Shown: one piece after another, positions 9,532 through 19,337 of the stretch
How the letters are laid out: every line of letters begins with the position of its first letter
Position numbering within the stretch: position 1 is the first letter of the stretch
Source: Actinokineospora diospyrosa
GTDB lineage: Bacteria > Actinomycetota > Actinomycetes > Mycobacteriales > Pseudonocardiaceae
Direction: 5' to 3'
DNA length: 64,000 nucleotides
NCBI RefSeq assembly: GCF_024171925.1
Contig: NZ_JAMTCO010000019.1
Location: 1-64,000, forward strand
The notes under the pieces: model-generated
The model's database searches: none
Told to the model about the DNA's origin: nothing
What the model saw: only the letters and a program-made list of their open reading frames with translations
Made by a program: the position numbers and the translations under genes

Positions 9532-10565
9532 GTGACAGCGTCGAGTTCGTCGTCCACAGCGGAATCGGCCGGGTGACCCTCAACCGGCCGCGCGCGCTCA
9601 ACGCCCTGGACCACCCCATGGTCCTGGCGATCACCGAACACCTCGACCGCTGGCGCGCCGACCCGGCCGTGCGGGCGGTGCTGATCGACGGCGCGGGTGA
9701 GCGCGGCCTTTGCGCGGGCGGCGACATCCGGTCCATCTACGAGGACGCCCGCTCCGGCGGGACGGAGTCGCTGGACTTCTGGGCCGACGAGTACCGCCTG
9801 AACGCCTCGATCGCCCGTTACCCCAAGCCCTACGTCGCCTTCATGGACGGCGTGGTCATGGGCGGCGGAGTCGGCGTCTCGGCGCACGGCCGCCACCGGG
9901 TCGTCACCGAACGAACCCGCCTCGCCATGCCCGAGGTGGGCATCGGCTTCGCCCCGGACGTCGGCGGCACGTACCTGCTGTCCCGGGCGCCCGGAGAGCT
10001 CGGCACCCACATCGCCCTCACCGGCGCACCGGTGTCCGGCGCGGACGCGATCCACTGTGGACTGGCCGACCACTTCGTCCCCAGCGCCCGGTTGGCCGAT
10101 CTGCTGGACGCCCTGGCCACCCGAACTCCGAGCGACGCGATCGCCACGGTCGCCGAGACTCCCCCACCGAGCACACTGGCGGCCGACCAGGCGTGGATCG
10201 ACCACTGCTACGCCGCTGACTCCGTCGAGGAGATCCTCGACGGCCTCCGTGGCAGCGGCGACGCGGCCGTCGCGACGGCGAAAGAGATCGAGCGGAAGTC
10301 TCCGACAGCGTTGAAGGTGACCTTGCGGGCACTGCGAACCGCGGCGGCGCTGCCCGACTTGGCGTCCGTGCTGGCGCAGGAGTACCGGACATCGCGCCGG
10401 GCGTTGCGGTCCACGGAGCTGGTGGAGGGCATCCGGGCGCAGATCATCGACAAGGACCGCTCGCCGCGCTGGTCCCCGGCGAGCCTCGCGGAGGTGGACG
10501 AGGACCTGGTGGACAGCTACTTCGCCGCCCTGGGTGCCGACGAGTGGGATGGGAGCGCCCGATGA
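9528..10565 (+). CDS. 3-hydroxyisobutyryl-CoA hydrolase
   Basis: A 345-residue crotonase-fold protein, longer than a simple hydratase and typical of HIBCH. Motifs include ERGLCAGGDIRSIYED, DGVVMGGGVGVSAHG and AMPEVGIGFAPDVGGTYLLS, where the Glu and Asp match the hydrolase active site. It releases 3-hydroxyisobutyrate from its CoA ester in valine degradation. The ATG at 9528 overlaps the previous stop by four bases, and its own stop overlaps the start of a small ORF the same way. Confidence 0.9.
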   Translation: MSDSVEFVVHSGIGRVTLNRPRALNALDHPMVLAITEHLDRWRADPAVRAVLIDGAGERGLCAGGDIRSIYEDARSGGTESLDFWADEYRLNASIARYPKPYVAFMDGVVMGGGVGVSAHGRHRVVTERTRLAMPEVGIGFAPDVGGTYLLSRAPGELGTHIALTGAPVSGADAIHCGLADHFVPSARLADLLDALATRTPSDAIATVAETPPPSTLAADQAWIDHCYAADSVEEILDGLRGSGDAAVATAKEIERKSPTALKVTLRALRTAAALPDLASVLAQEYRTSRRALRSTELVEGIRAQIIDKDRSPRWSPASLAEVDEDLVDSYFAALGADEWDGSAR

Positions 10566-10807
10566 GCGTGACCACTCTCGGCTCGGGGAGCACGCGCGAT
10601 GCGGTGGCGTTATGCGTGCCGTGCGTGCCGATTGCGCCCACTGAGGTGCGCGGCTGCTTCGCCGATCTCGGTGTCAGCGAGCTCCCGATAAGCGTCACTG
10701 TCCTCGATCGGAGTGGCACGCGCGAACCGGTGGACTCGATCACGCTGTCCATCTCGACCCGGAAGCACCGAGACTCACTGACGAACGCAGCGGGGGGTTC
10801 CCGGTGA
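10562..10807 (+). CDS. Small protein inserted in the valine operon (possible duplicated mmsB start)
   Basis: An 81-residue ORF coupled at both ends: its ATG overlaps the HIBCH stop (ATGA) and its stop overlaps the mmsB start (GTGA). Its first bases, GAGCGTGACCACTCTCGGCT, nearly repeat the first bases of mmsB, GAGCGTGACCTTCCTCGGCT, so the first residues MSVTTLGSG mirror MSVTFLGLG. Two further imperfect repeats (around CGGGGAGCACGCGCGA and CGGAGTGGCACGCGCGA) occur inside. I recognise no domain. It may be an insertion that duplicated the mmsB start, or a small real protein. Confidence 0.45.
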   Translation: MSVTTLGSGSTRDAVALCVPCVPIAPTEVRGCFADLGVSELPISVTVLDRSGTREPVDSITLSISTRKHRDSLTNAAGGSR

Positions 10808-11691
10808 GCGTGACCTTCCTCGGCTTGGGCAACATGGGCGGACCGATGGCCGCGAACCTGGTGAAGGCGGGAGAGCGGGTCATCGGGTACGACCCGGTCA
10901 CCGCGGCGCGGGCGGCGGCGGACGCGGTCGGGATCACCATCGCGGGGTCGGCGGTGACCGCCGTGGCTGGCGCGGATGTGGTGATCACGATGCTGCCCAG
11001 CGGGGCGCACGTGCTCGACTGCTACCGCGAGGTCGTGCCGCGCGCCAAGCCCGGCACCCTGTTCCTGGACTGCTCGACCATCGACGTGGCTGACGCCCGA
11101 GCCGCCGCGGAGATCGCCGCGGCAGCCGGTCACCTCGCCGTCGACGCGCCCGTGTCGGGTGGGGTCGTAGGTGCCGAGGCCGCCAAGTTGACCTTCATGG
11201 TCGGCGGGCCGGTCGAGGCCGTGGCCGCCGCCGAGCCGTACCTGCGGCACATGGGTGCCCGGTCCGTGCACTGCGGTGACGCGGGTGCCGGGCAGGCGAC
11301 GAAGATCTGCAACAACATGATCCTCGGCATCTCGATGATCGCGGTCAGCGAGGCGTTCGCCCTCGGCGCCCGGCTCGGGCTCACCGACCAGGCCCTGTTC
11401 GACGTGGCCTCGACCGCGTCCGGGCAGTGCTGGGCGCTGACCACCAACTGCCCGGTGCCCGGCCCGGTCCCGACGAGCCCCGCCAACCGCGACTACAGCG
11501 GCGGGTTCGCCAGCGGCCTGATGCTCAAGGACTTGCGCCTCGCCCAAGCCGCCGCCCGGGCGGCGGGCGTCACCACCGAACTCGGCCAGCACGCCGCCGA
11601 CCTCTACGCCCGGTTCGTCGACCACGACGGCCCCGGCCGCGACTTCTCGGCGATCATCACCAGCATCCGCGACCAGGACGGCACCCCGTGA
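10804..11691 (+). CDS. mmsB: 3-hydroxyisobutyrate dehydrogenase
   Basis: A 295-residue beta-hydroxyacid dehydrogenase. It has the N-terminal NAD motif [19 protein letters not shown], the substrate-binding [16 protein letters not shown] and the catalytic lysine in [14 protein letters not shown]. It oxidises 3-hydroxyisobutyrate to methylmalonate semialdehyde, the substrate of MmsA. The GTG start overlaps the stop of the small upstream ORF, and its stop overlaps the GTG of the next gene, so the operon continues without a gap. Confidence 0.95.
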   Translation: MSVTFLGLGNMGGPMAANLVKAGERVIGYDPVTAARAAADAVGITIAGSAVTAVAGADVVITMLPSGAHVLDCYREVVPRAKPGTLFLDCSTIDVADARAAAEIAAAAGHLAVDAPVSGGVVGAEAAKLTFMVGGPVEAVAAAEPYLRHMGARSVHCGDAGAGQATKICNNMILGISMIAVSEAFALGARLGLTDQALFDVASTASGQCWALTTNCPVPGPVPTSPANRDYSGGFASGLMLKDLRLAQAAARAAGVTTELGQHAADLYARFVDHDGPGRDFSAIITSIRDQDGTP

Positions 11692-12461
11692 CCGACACCA
11701 TCACCATCGACCGCCCCGCCGACCGGGTGGCCCTGATCACCCTGACCAGGCCCAAGGCGCTCAACGCGCTGAACCTGCAGGTCATGCGCGAGATCACCGC
11801 CGCGACCGCCGAGCTGGACCGCGACCCCGACATCGGCGCGATCGTGATCACCGGCTCCGAACGGGCCTTCGCGGCGGGCGCCGACATCAAGGAAATGGCC
11901 CCCCAGACCTTCAGCGACGTCTACGCGGCGGACTGGTTCGCGGGCTGGGACGCCCTGTCCCGGGTCCGCACCCCGCTGATCGCCGCCGTCGCGGGCTACG
12001 CCCTCGGCGGCGGCTGCGAACTGGCGATGATGTGCGACCTCCTCATCGCCGCCGACACCGCCAAGTTCGGCCAACCCGAGATCACCTTGGGCGTCATCCC
12101 CGGCATGGGCGGCTCCCAGCGCCTCACCCGCGCAATCGGCAAAGCCAAGGCGATGGACCTCTGCCTCACCGGCCGCACCATCGACGCCCACGAGGCCGAA
12201 CGCGCAGGCCTGGTATCCCGCGTCGTGCCCGCCGCGGCCTTGCTGGAGGAGGCAACAGGGGTGGCGACCAAGATCGCCAGCATGTCCCGCCCCGCGGCTC
12301 GAATGGTGAAGGAGGCAGTGAACCGCGCCTTCGAGTCCTCCCTCACCGAGGGTCTCCTCTTCGAGCGCCGCCTGTTCCACTCCACCTTCGCCACACACGA
12401 CCAAAAGGAAGGCATGGCAGCTTTCACCGAGAAGCGCCCCCCAACATTCCGCCACGCCTGA
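11688..12461 (+). CDS. Enoyl-CoA hydratase (methacrylyl-CoA hydratase in context)
   Basis: A 257-residue crotonase with the standard hydratase length. Motifs include [12 protein letters not shown] (oxyanion hole), [19 protein letters not shown] with the first catalytic Glu, and [18 protein letters not shown] with the second. It hydrates an enoyl-CoA; here methacrylyl-CoA to 3-hydroxyisobutyryl-CoA is the step that the operon would otherwise lack. With it, the operon encodes all steps from isobutyryl-CoA to propionyl-CoA. It overlaps mmsB by four bases and is the last gene before a hairpin. Confidence 0.9.
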   Translation: MTDTITIDRPADRVALITLTRPKALNALNLQVMREITAATAELDRDPDIGAIVITGSERAFAAGADIKEMAPQTFSDVYAADWFAGWDALSRVRTPLIAAVAGYALGGGCELAMMCDLLIAADTAKFGQPEITLGVIPGMGGSQRLTRAIGKAKAMDLCLTGRTIDAHEAERAGLVSRVVPAAALLEEATGVATKIASMSRPAARMVKEAVNRAFESSLTEGLLFERRLFHSTFATHDQKEGMAAFTEKRPPTFRHA

Positions 12462-13088
12462 CCGCCGTAGTGGGCAGACCACCACTCCACACGGTTTGTC
12501 CACCAGGCGAGACGATGGACGCCAGGGGCCCAACGCTCCGGCGAGTCGCCACCCGGAAGCCGGGCAACAGGCGGCGCTAAGCCTGACCGAGCTGGTGGCA
12601 GGCCACCGTGACGGCCTGCCACCACTTCGGACGGTTTGCCCGCCTGGTCGGGCCTGGCGGGCGCTGGCGGCAGTCGCGCGAACGAGGATGACGGGTGCCA
12701 AGCCAACGGCCCGACGCGGCAGCGAGAGCCACCCGGAGCTGGCAACAGACAGCGCCACGGCAGCCCCTTCTACTGCGTCACGGTACGGATCGCCAGGCCA
12801 GGCACCGTAGCAGCGGCGGTAGTCAAGACGGCCAAATCAGTCCCAGAGGCGAGATCAGGGGCTTCGGCCGCCGCGTCTACGAGAAGGGGACTCCCCTCGT
12901 CCATGCCCTGTAAGAGGTAGCCGAACTCTGAGACGGCTACAAGTCGCTGGACCGCTACGAGGATGGCGCCATGCCACTCGGCCGAGGGCCCGCACCTCAC
13001 CTCATGGGCTTCGACACACCCATCTTCGTCGCCGCCTGCAGCCTCATCCGGCCCTCTAGCAGCTACACCGGGCAGCCGCAGCGGCCTA
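12462..13088. other. Intergenic region between convergent operons, possibly decayed sequence
   Basis: This 627-base stretch holds a 12-bp hairpin (12593-12624) and a loose direct repeat: the stretch around ACGGTTTGTCCACCAGGCG near 12490 resembles ACGGTTTGCCCGCCTGGTCG near 12629. Several short open frames exist on both strands, but none shows family features. Codon use in part of 12900-13080 looks gene-like but is broken by stops, so a decayed gene is possible. Confidence 0.4.
12593..12624 (+). terminator. Terminator hairpin after the valine operon
   Basis: TGGTGGCAGGCC (12593-12604) and GGCCTGCCACCA (12613-12624) form a perfect 12-bp stem with an eight-base loop. It lies 130 bases past the last valine gene and faces a convergent operon, so it may stop transcription from the plus strand. 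Confidence 0.6.
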
Positions 13089-14129
13089 TCACGGCCTAGT
13101 CCACCCGAGGGATGGGGCCACTGTGGCGGCGAGGTCGGCGAGCAGGCGGGTGTTCTGCGGGAGGGTGAAGGCGGGTGGGAGGAACAGGACGAGGTCGTCG
13201 GCTTGGGTTAGGCCGGGGTCGGCTTGGACGGCGGTGATGACCTGGTCGGGGGTGCCGTGGAAGACGGGGCTGATGCGCATGCCCGCGGGGAGGTCGGCGG
13301 TGATCACGGGGGTCAGGGCGCCGTCGGGGCGGGAGGCGGCCATGCCTTGGGTGCGGCGCTGGTGGTCGTAGGCCGCGTAGGTGTCGCGTAGTTCGGGGGT
13401 GGTGCCGGGCAGGATCGAGGCGGCGACAGCGACTCGGGGCGGTTCGGTGGTGTGCTTCTCGCGCCAGGTCGTGCGGTAGGCGGTGATGATTCGCGCTTGG
13501 TAGGCGCTGAAAGTCTCGCCTTCGGCCAGGTCGTGGAGCACGGTGCCGACGATCAGACCGATGCCCAACTCCGCCGCTCGTCGAGCCGACCCAATGCTGG
13601 AGGCGCCCTGGCGGATCCGGTCCACGAGGCCGGGGCTGTGTGGGGTGACCTTGATCTCCGTGCCGACCGGAGCACCCTGCCCCGGACCGTCGACGAGGTG
13701 CAGGGTCTCACCACCGACGGCGGCGAGGAAGCGGGTCTGGCGACGTTCAGCCTCGGTGCGGGTGTCGGTGTCGACGGCCCCGAACAGCGCGTCGAAGGCG
13801 GCGTTCGTCCCGGTCGCGACGGCCAGTTCGAGTCGGCCGTCGACCAGGAGGTCCGCGGTGGCGGCGGCCTCGGCGAGCAGGATCGGCTCCTGGTAGCGCA
13901 TCGGCAGCACCGCGGTACCGAGGGTGATGCGGCTGGTGTGCTGGCCGACGGCGGTGAGGAAGGGCAGCGGAGAGGACAGGTAGTGGTCGAAGTGCCGCTG
14001 GTAGACCCAACCCGATTGGTAGCCGAGCACCTCAGCGGTCTTGAACAGCTCGATACCGTCGCGCAGGCCTTGTGCGGGACCGTCGCTGTCGGTGAAGGAC
14101 ACCCGAGTGTTGAAGCCAAGACGGGTCAT
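13089..14129 (-). CDS. Luciferase-like FMN-dependent monooxygenase
   Basis: A 346-residue member of the bacterial luciferase fold. It begins MTRLGFNTRVSF and contains SGWVYQRHFDHYLSSPLPFL and GTAVLPMRYQEPILLAEAA, typical of the group. It likely uses reduced FMN and oxygen to oxidise a small substrate. Its ATG overlaps the stop of the ABC transporter ATPase gene by four bases, so it is the last gene of a transporter operon. The combination with a dipeptide-type transporter and a divergent molybdopterin reductase resembles the KPN_01858-type luciferase-like family as I recall it; the substrate is not known to me. Confidence 0.85.
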   Translation of the reverse strand: MTRLGFNTRVSFTDSDGPAQGLRDGIELFKTAEVLGYQSGWVYQRHFDHYLSSPLPFLTAVGQHTSRITLGTAVLPMRYQEPILLAEAAATADLLVDGRLELAVATGTNAAFDALFGAVDTDTRTEAERRQTRFLAAVGGETLHLVDGPGQGAPVGTEIKVTPHSPGLVDRIRQGASSIGSARRAAELGIGLIVGTVLHDLAEGETFSAYQARIITAYRTTWREKHTTEPPRVAVAASILPGTTPELRDTYAAYDHQRRTQGMAASRPDGALTPVITADLPAGMRISPVFHGTPDQVITAVQADPGLTQADDLVLFLPPAFTLPQNTRLLADLAATVAPSLGWTRP

Positions 14130-15736
14130 GACACTCCTCCGGCGACGGGATCGGCACCTGCGGGGATCGAGTCGACCAAGGCGCGGGTGTAGGGCTCTTG
14201 CGGGTTGTCGAGCACGGCCGCGACCGGTCCGCTTTCCACGATTCGCCCCTGTCGCATGACAGAGACAGTGTGGGCGAGTTGGCGCACCAGGGCCAGGTCG
14301 TGAGACACGAAGACGTAGGTCAGGCCCAAGGAAGCCTGCAAGGTCAGCATCACCTCGACGATCCCCGCTTGGACGCTGACGTCCAGTGCCGAGGTCGGTT
14401 CATCGAGCACGATCACGTCCGGCCGGAGTACCAGCGCTCGAGCGAGAGCGACCCGTTGGCGTTGACCGCCCGAGAGGGCGGTGGGCCGCCGGGAGAGCAG
14501 ATCTTGGCTTAGCCCAACGGAGTCGAGCGCCTCCCGGACTCGCTCGTCGCGGTCACCGACCCGGTACCGGTCGAGCGATTCCCCGACCAGCCGCTTGACT
14601 GTCCACAAGGGATCGAGAGAGGTGAACGGGTTCTGGTAGACCAGTTGCAGGTGTCTGCGCACAGATCGCAATGACGCGTGCGACCGGCGGGTCACTTCCT
14701 CCCCCGCTACCGTGATGCTGCCGCTGTCGGGCTCCTCCAACCCGAGCAACAGGCGGATCGTTGTCGTCTTGCCCGAGCCGGACTCGCCCACCAGCGCATG
14801 CGTGGTGCCTGGCGCCACGGAGAAAGACACGTCGTCGACCGCGGTGAGGACTTTCCCATCGACCGTGAACGTCTTGCTCACGCCGCGCACCTCGATCCGC
14901 GGCGGCTCACCCACCGGGCGATCGGAGTCACGCAGGTGCTGGTAGCGGTCGGGGTTGAGCGCTGGGACATCGGCGTGCAGCTTGCGGGCGTACTCCGACG
15001 ACGGGGCCGAGAACACAGATGCCGTGCTGCCTGCCTCCTGCACGACGCCATCCTTGAGGACCACCAGCGAATCTGCCCGCTCCGCCGCGATGGCGAGGTC
15101 GTGGGTGATCAGCAGCAGGCTGATGTTCAGGTCCTGCCTCAGCTGCGAGAGCAGGTCCAGGATCCGTTTCTGGATGGTGACGTCCAGCGCCGAGGTCGGC
15201 TCGTCGGCGACGATCAGCGCGGGACGGGGCAACACGGTGAGTCCGATGAGGACACGTTGCAGCATGCCGCCGGAGAGCTGGTGCGGGTAGGAGTCGTACA
15301 CCCGGCGCGGGTTGTCCAGCCCGACTTGGTCGAAGGTCTCCAGGACCACCTCCGGCCCCTTCTCCCCGATGAGCGCGGCGGCTTCCTGCGCCTGAACGCC
15401 GATCGTGCGCACCGGGTTGAGCGAGTTGCCCGGGTCCTGCGGCACGAACCCGATCCGCCTGCCGCGCAACGGCCGGAACCGCCGCTCGGACAGCGACAGG
15501 ATCTCCTGCCCCTCGAACTCCACCGTCCCCGTCGCCCGTCCCACCCCGCGCGGCAGGAGTCGCAACACCGACCGGGCGATCGTAGACTTGCCCGACCCCG
15601 ACTCGCCGATCAACGCCAGGCTTTCCCCGCGCCGCAACGAGAAGCCCACGTCGGTGACGACCTGGTGGTCGCCGTAGGAGACGGTGAGCCCCTCGACCCG
15701 CAGCAGCTCTCCGGTCAGTCGGTCTTGCGGAGCCAT
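14126..15736 (-). CDS. Dipeptide-type ABC transporter ATPase, two fused ATP-binding domains
   Basis: A 536-residue DppD-DppF-like fusion. Each half has a full ATPase set: Walker A GESGSGKSTIARSV, signature LSGGMLQRVLIGL and Walker B LIVADEPTSALD in the first half; GESGSGKTTTIRLLL, LSGGQRQRVALARAL and VIVLDEPTSALD in the second. It should drive both permeases encoded upstream. I chose the ATG at 15736, which overlaps the permease gene by 22 bases and puts the first ATPase strand close to the N-terminus; a longer frame to 15802 is unlikely. Confidence 0.92.
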   Translation of the reverse strand: MAPQDRLTGELLRVEGLTVSYGDHQVVTDVGFSLRRGESLALIGESGSGKSTIARSVLRLLPRGVGRATGTVEFEGQEILSLSERRFRPLRGRRIGFVPQDPGNSLNPVRTIGVQAQEAAALIGEKGPEVVLETFDQVGLDNPRRVYDSYPHQLSGGMLQRVLIGLTVLPRPALIVADEPTSALDVTIQKRILDLLSQLRQDLNISLLLITHDLAIAAERADSLVVLKDGVVQEAGSTASVFSAPSSEYARKLHADVPALNPDRYQHLRDSDRPVGEPPRIEVRGVSKTFTVDGKVLTAVDDVSFSVAPGTTHALVGESGSGKTTTIRLLLGLEEPDSGSITVAGEEVTRRSHASLRSVRRHLQLVYQNPFTSLDPLWTVKRLVGESLDRYRVGDRDERVREALDSVGLSQDLLSRRPTALSGGQRQRVALARALVLRPDVIVLDEPTSALDVSVQAGIVEVMLTLQASLGLTYVFVSHDLALVRQLAHTVSVMRQGRIVESGPVAAVLDNPQEPYTRALVDSIPAGADPVAGGVS

Positions 15737-16548
15737 CGGCTGATCCTGTTCACGGAGAGGACGGTGGCGATCATGACGAGCGCGGGCGCGTACACCAACC
15801 ACGGCGCCAGCGGGTAGTTCTTGCCCACGGACACGAGCAGACCCCAGTCCGACGCGGGCGGCGGGTCGCCGTAGCCGAGGAACGCGAGCCCGGCGATGAT
15901 CAGGATGGCGAACCCGAACTGCAGCACCGCCAACGTGAACACCGACCGCGACGCATTGGGCAGCACGTGCCGGGTCAGGATGTGCCAGCGGGCGCCCCCT
16001 TGCAGGTACGAGGCCTCAACGAACACCGCCCGCCTGGTCTTGAGCACCTCCGACCGCATGACCCGGGCAAACACCCCCACCGCCGAGACCCCGGTGGCGA
16101 TCGCGACGTTGATCGTCTCGAACCCGAGCGCACTGACGACGATCACCGCGAGCAGGAACTCGGGAATCGCCAGCAGCACATCCACCAGCCGCGACAACAC
16201 GGTGTCAGCCCACCCACCCACGAACCCGGCGACCAGCCCAATCAGCCCTCCGACCACGACCGCGATGAGCACCGCGATCAACGCGCTGGTCACCGAGGAC
16301 GAACTGCCGTGCACCACGCGGGCGAACAAGTCCCGTCCCAGGTGGTCAGTGCCGAACCAGTGCGCGCTGCTGGGTCCTTGGAACTTGTCCGCAGGAACCC
16401 CGACCGCAGGATCGTGGCTGGTGAAGAATCCCGGCAAGAACGACCACGCCAACACAAACACCACGACGGCGAAGGAGATCACGACGCCGACCGGAACGCT
16501 CCGGGTACTGAACGACCGGACGGTCGGCAACGCAACAGCCGCGCTCAC
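15715..16548 (-). CDS. ABC transporter permease, DppC type
   Basis: A 277-residue inner-membrane permease with about six hydrophobic segments. It shows the N-terminal periplasmic stretch FTSHDPAVGVPADKF and WFGTDHLGRDLFARVVHG, which is diagnostic of the DppC/OppC group, and the EAA-type loop EASYLQGGARWHILTRHVLP. It pairs with the DppB-type permease. Its GTG start overlaps the stop of that gene by four bases. Confidence 0.92.
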   Translation of the reverse strand: MSAAVALPTVRSFSTRSVPVGVVISFAVVVFVLAWSFLPGFFTSHDPAVGVPADKFQGPSSAHWFGTDHLGRDLFARVVHGSSSSVTSALIAVLIAVVVGGLIGLVAGFVGGWADTVLSRLVDVLLAIPEFLLAVIVVSALGFETINVAIATGVSAVGVFARVMRSEVLKTRRAVFVEASYLQGGARWHILTRHVLPNASRSVFTLAVLQFGFAILIIAGLAFLGYGDPPPASDWGLLVSVGKNYPLAPWLVYAPALVMIATVLSVNRISRWLRKTD

Positions 16549-17522
16549 GCCGCCACCTCCACCTTCGGCCGCGACCGCGACTCGCCCAGCCGCACTCGCG
16601 GGTCCAGCAGCGGGTACACCAGGTCCGCGATCAGGTTCACACCCACGAACACGATCGCCGCCAACGTCACCACCGCCTGCAGCACCGGTAAGTCCTGAGT
16701 GGTCACTGATCGCTCGACCAGACTGCCGATGCCGGTCCGCCCGAAGATCTGCTCCGTGATCACAGCCCCACCGAGCAGCTCCCCCACCGCCAGTGCCACG
16801 ACGGTGACCACCGGCAACGACGACGGCTTGAGCAAGTGCCGCAACAGCAACCCAGTGCGCCCCAGACCCCGAGACCGGGCCACCGACGCGTACTCCTCCG
16901 CCGACTCGTGATCCAGGTTCGCCACCAACACCTCAGCGATCCGCGCACTCACCGGGATCCCCAAAGCGATCGCGGCGAACAACGTCGCCAACCCGCCCTC
17001 GGAGTCGATCACCCGGAACAGGCCGAGCTGGAACGCGAACACATTGATCAGCAGCAGCCCGATGACGAAGTTCGGCACGGACAGGAACAGCGACGGGAAC
17101 GCCCGCAGCAGTCCCTGTCCGTAGCGCTTGGGCAGGTACTGGGTGCCGAAGCCGATCGCGAACGCCAGCACCAGGGCGACCCCCAGTGCTGACGCCGCGA
17201 GGACCAGGGTCGAGCTGAGTACTTCGCTGATCAGTCGTGAGACCGGGAGTCCGGAGCGCAGTGAGACGCCCAGGTCGCCGACGACGAAGCGGGACAGCGA
17301 CTGCCACAGTTGCTCGTGCACCGGCCGGTCGAGGCCGTAGTAGGCGACGATCCGCTGGATCTCCTCCTCGGAGAAGCCGTTCTGCGGGTTGCGCAGGGTG
17401 TTGGTCACGGGGTCGCCGGGTAGCACGCTGATCACCACGAAGGTGAACACGTACGCCAGCAGGACGACGACGACCGCTTGCAGCACCCGTCGCAGTGCGT
17501 ACTTCACGTAGTCCCGGTCCAC
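16545..17522 (-). CDS. ABC transporter permease, DppB type
   Basis: A 325-residue permease with the N-terminal segment RRVLQAVVVVLLAYVFTFVV, the DppB-type motif VISVLPGDPVTN and an EAA loop YASVARSRGLGRTGLLLRHL. It forms the membrane channel with the DppC-type partner. It starts at GTG 17522, 10 bases after the stop of the binding-protein gene, so all four transporter genes are one operon in the usual order. Confidence 0.92.
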   Translation of the reverse strand: MDRDYVKYALRRVLQAVVVVLLAYVFTFVVISVLPGDPVTNTLRNPQNGFSEEEIQRIVAYYGLDRPVHEQLWQSLSRFVVGDLGVSLRSGLPVSRLISEVLSSTLVLAASALGVALVLAFAIGFGTQYLPKRYGQGLLRAFPSLFLSVPNFVIGLLLINVFAFQLGLFRVIDSEGGLATLFAAIALGIPVSARIAEVLVANLDHESAEEYASVARSRGLGRTGLLLRHLLKPSSLPVVTVVALAVGELLGGAVITEQIFGRTGIGSLVERSVTTQDLPVLQAVVTLAAIVFVGVNLIADLVYPLLDPRVRLGESRSRPKVEVAA

Positions 17523-17532
17523 GGCGCGACCG

Positions 17533-19179
17533 TCAGCCGAGCCAGGCGGCGTAGTAGTTGGCGTAGGCGATCCCGTTGTAGGTCACGCCCTGCAACTTCG
17601 GCGACTGGAGGTAGAGGCGCTGCACGATCTGCGTCAACGGGACGAAGTAGCCTTGCTGGAGCACGTGGCCCTGGAGTTCGTCGAGCAGCGGCGCCCGCTT
17701 CTCCACGCTGTCGGCCGCGGCCACACCGGTCGCGAGTTGGACCAGCTTCGCGTCGGTCTGCCCGAGGCCGAACCAGTTCTCGCCCTTGTTCGCGTCGGTC
17801 AGCACACCGGCCACCGTGCCCGCGTCGATGAAGCTGCGGGTCACCTCGTAGGCGGCGACACTGGGACTGTTGATCTTCACCCGCTCGCCGTAGGTGACGA
17901 CGTCGAAGGCCTGGATGGTGGTCTTGAAGCCGAGCTTGCCCAACTGCTGGGCGACGAGCTCGTCAACCGACTTCGACGCGGCGAGATACGGGTTGGCGTA
18001 GAGGGTGAACTCGAGCCGCTTGCCATCCTTGGCGCGGACACCGTCGGCGCCCTTGACCCAGCCCGCCTCGTCGAGCAGGCGGTTGGCCTTGTCGGCATCG
18101 TAGGCGAAGTCCGCGCTGCGGTCGGTCGCGCCGGGAACATTGCTCTGGAACAGCGACTGCGCGGGCAGCCAGTCCTCGGTGTAGACGGTGGAGATGATCT
18201 CCTTGCGGTCGATGCCGTGCTGCAACGCCTGCCGCACCTTGACATCGTCGAACGGTGCGACCTTGGTGTTGATGGCGAACCCGTTGACGAACCCGAGGTA
18301 GCGCGGGGTCGCGGTGGTGAAGCCCTGGCTCTTGAAGGAGGCGAGCTCCTGTGGCGACGGGTTGTAGGCCACGTCCGCCTGGCCGGACTGAACCGCGGAG
18401 GTCCGCACGGACGGTTCGGCGACGAGCTTGTAGGTGATCGAGTCCAGCCGCGCGGGACCCTCGTGGCCGAGCGCCTTCGGACCCCAGTTGTAGTCCGGGC
18501 GCTTCTTGAGGACGACGCTGTCGCCCTCCTTCCACGACGCCAGCACGAACGGGCCACTGCCGATGTCGTTGCTGAGGTCGGCCTGTTGCGCGGACGGCAG
18601 CGCGATGGTCTTGGGCGAGATCAGGATGGAGCCGTGGTAGCCCAAGGTCGGGATGAATCCCAGGGTCGGCGCCTTGAAGAACACCTTGACCGTGGTCGTG
18701 TCCACGGCCTGGGAGTGGTCGTAGGTCTTGGGGAACAGGCCGATCGGGTTGATGCCCCTGGTCGGGTCGCCCTTGGACCAGATGTCGAGGTTGGCGACGA
18801 CGGCGGCGGCGTCGAGCGGGGTCTTGTCGGAGAAGGTGACGCCCTGGCGCAAGTGGAGGGTGAACTCCGTGGCGGTGGCGTTCTGCTCCCACTTCTCCGC
18901 GACCCACGGGCTGACCGCGCCCTTGTCGTCGACGTAGACGAGCTTGTCGGTCAAGTGGCCCCAGATGTGGCCCTGGAAGCTGGAGATGGCGCTGTTGTTG
19001 GGGATCCACGTGTCACCGAGCGAGTCGATGAGGAACGTGATCGCGCCGCCGTCCTTGGGTGGGGTCGCGGTGCCCGCGGCAGGCCCGCCCGCCGCCGGGG
19101 ACCCGCACGCGGCCAGGCCCATGACGGTGGCGAGGCCGACGATGATCCGCAGGGCGCGGCCGGGTGGTCTGGTCTTCAC
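17533..19179 (-). CDS. ABC transporter substrate-binding lipoprotein (dipeptide/nickel type)
   Basis: A 548-residue extracytoplasmic binding protein of the SBP_bac_5 family. A basic N-terminus and hydrophobic stretch end in a lipobox, LAACGS, so it should be anchored by lipid at Cys. The SBP_bac_5 region includes FTLHLRQGVTFSDKTPLDAA, typical of the family. Start: GTG 19179, with GAGGAG five bases upstream. It heads the transporter operon and is divergent from the molybdopterin reductase gene across a 158-base promoter region. The ligand is unknown; an oxidised sulfur or nitrogen compound would fit the neighbours. Confidence 0.92.
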   Translation of the reverse strand: MKTRPPGRALRIIVGLATVMGLAACGSPAAGGPAAGTATPPKDGGAITFLIDSLGDTWIPNNSAISSFQGHIWGHLTDKLVYVDDKGAVSPWVAEKWEQNATATEFTLHLRQGVTFSDKTPLDAAAVVANLDIWSKGDPTRGINPIGLFPKTYDHSQAVDTTTVKVFFKAPTLGFIPTLGYHGSILISPKTIALPSAQQADLSNDIGSGPFVLASWKEGDSVVLKKRPDYNWGPKALGHEGPARLDSITYKLVAEPSVRTSAVQSGQADVAYNPSPQELASFKSQGFTTATPRYLGFVNGFAINTKVAPFDDVKVRQALQHGIDRKEIISTVYTEDWLPAQSLFQSNVPGATDRSADFAYDADKANRLLDEAGWVKGADGVRAKDGKRLEFTLYANPYLAASKSVDELVAQQLGKLGFKTTIQAFDVVTYGERVKINSPSVAAYEVTRSFIDAGTVAGVLTDANKGENWFGLGQTDAKLVQLATGVAAADSVEKRAPLLDELQGHVLQQGYFVPLTQIVQRLYLQSPKLQGVTYNGIAYANYYAAWLG

Positions 19180-19337
19180 GGTTCTCCTCGGGGCGGGGAA
19201 TGGGGTCGGGCAGGCGAGTTCCAGGCAGGCAACGAATCTAGGAGCGCCCGCGCGGCTCGGTCCAAGACGAAATGGGAATGGGAACCCATCGAGGAGTGTG
19301 ATCGCTGCGCCACGCGACCCTGGCTAGGGTTCCGCTC

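Noticed and set aside
12636..12920. 94-codon plus-strand ORF in the intergenic region
   Set aside because: Overlapping ORFs in all frames, no ribosome-binding site and no protein features.
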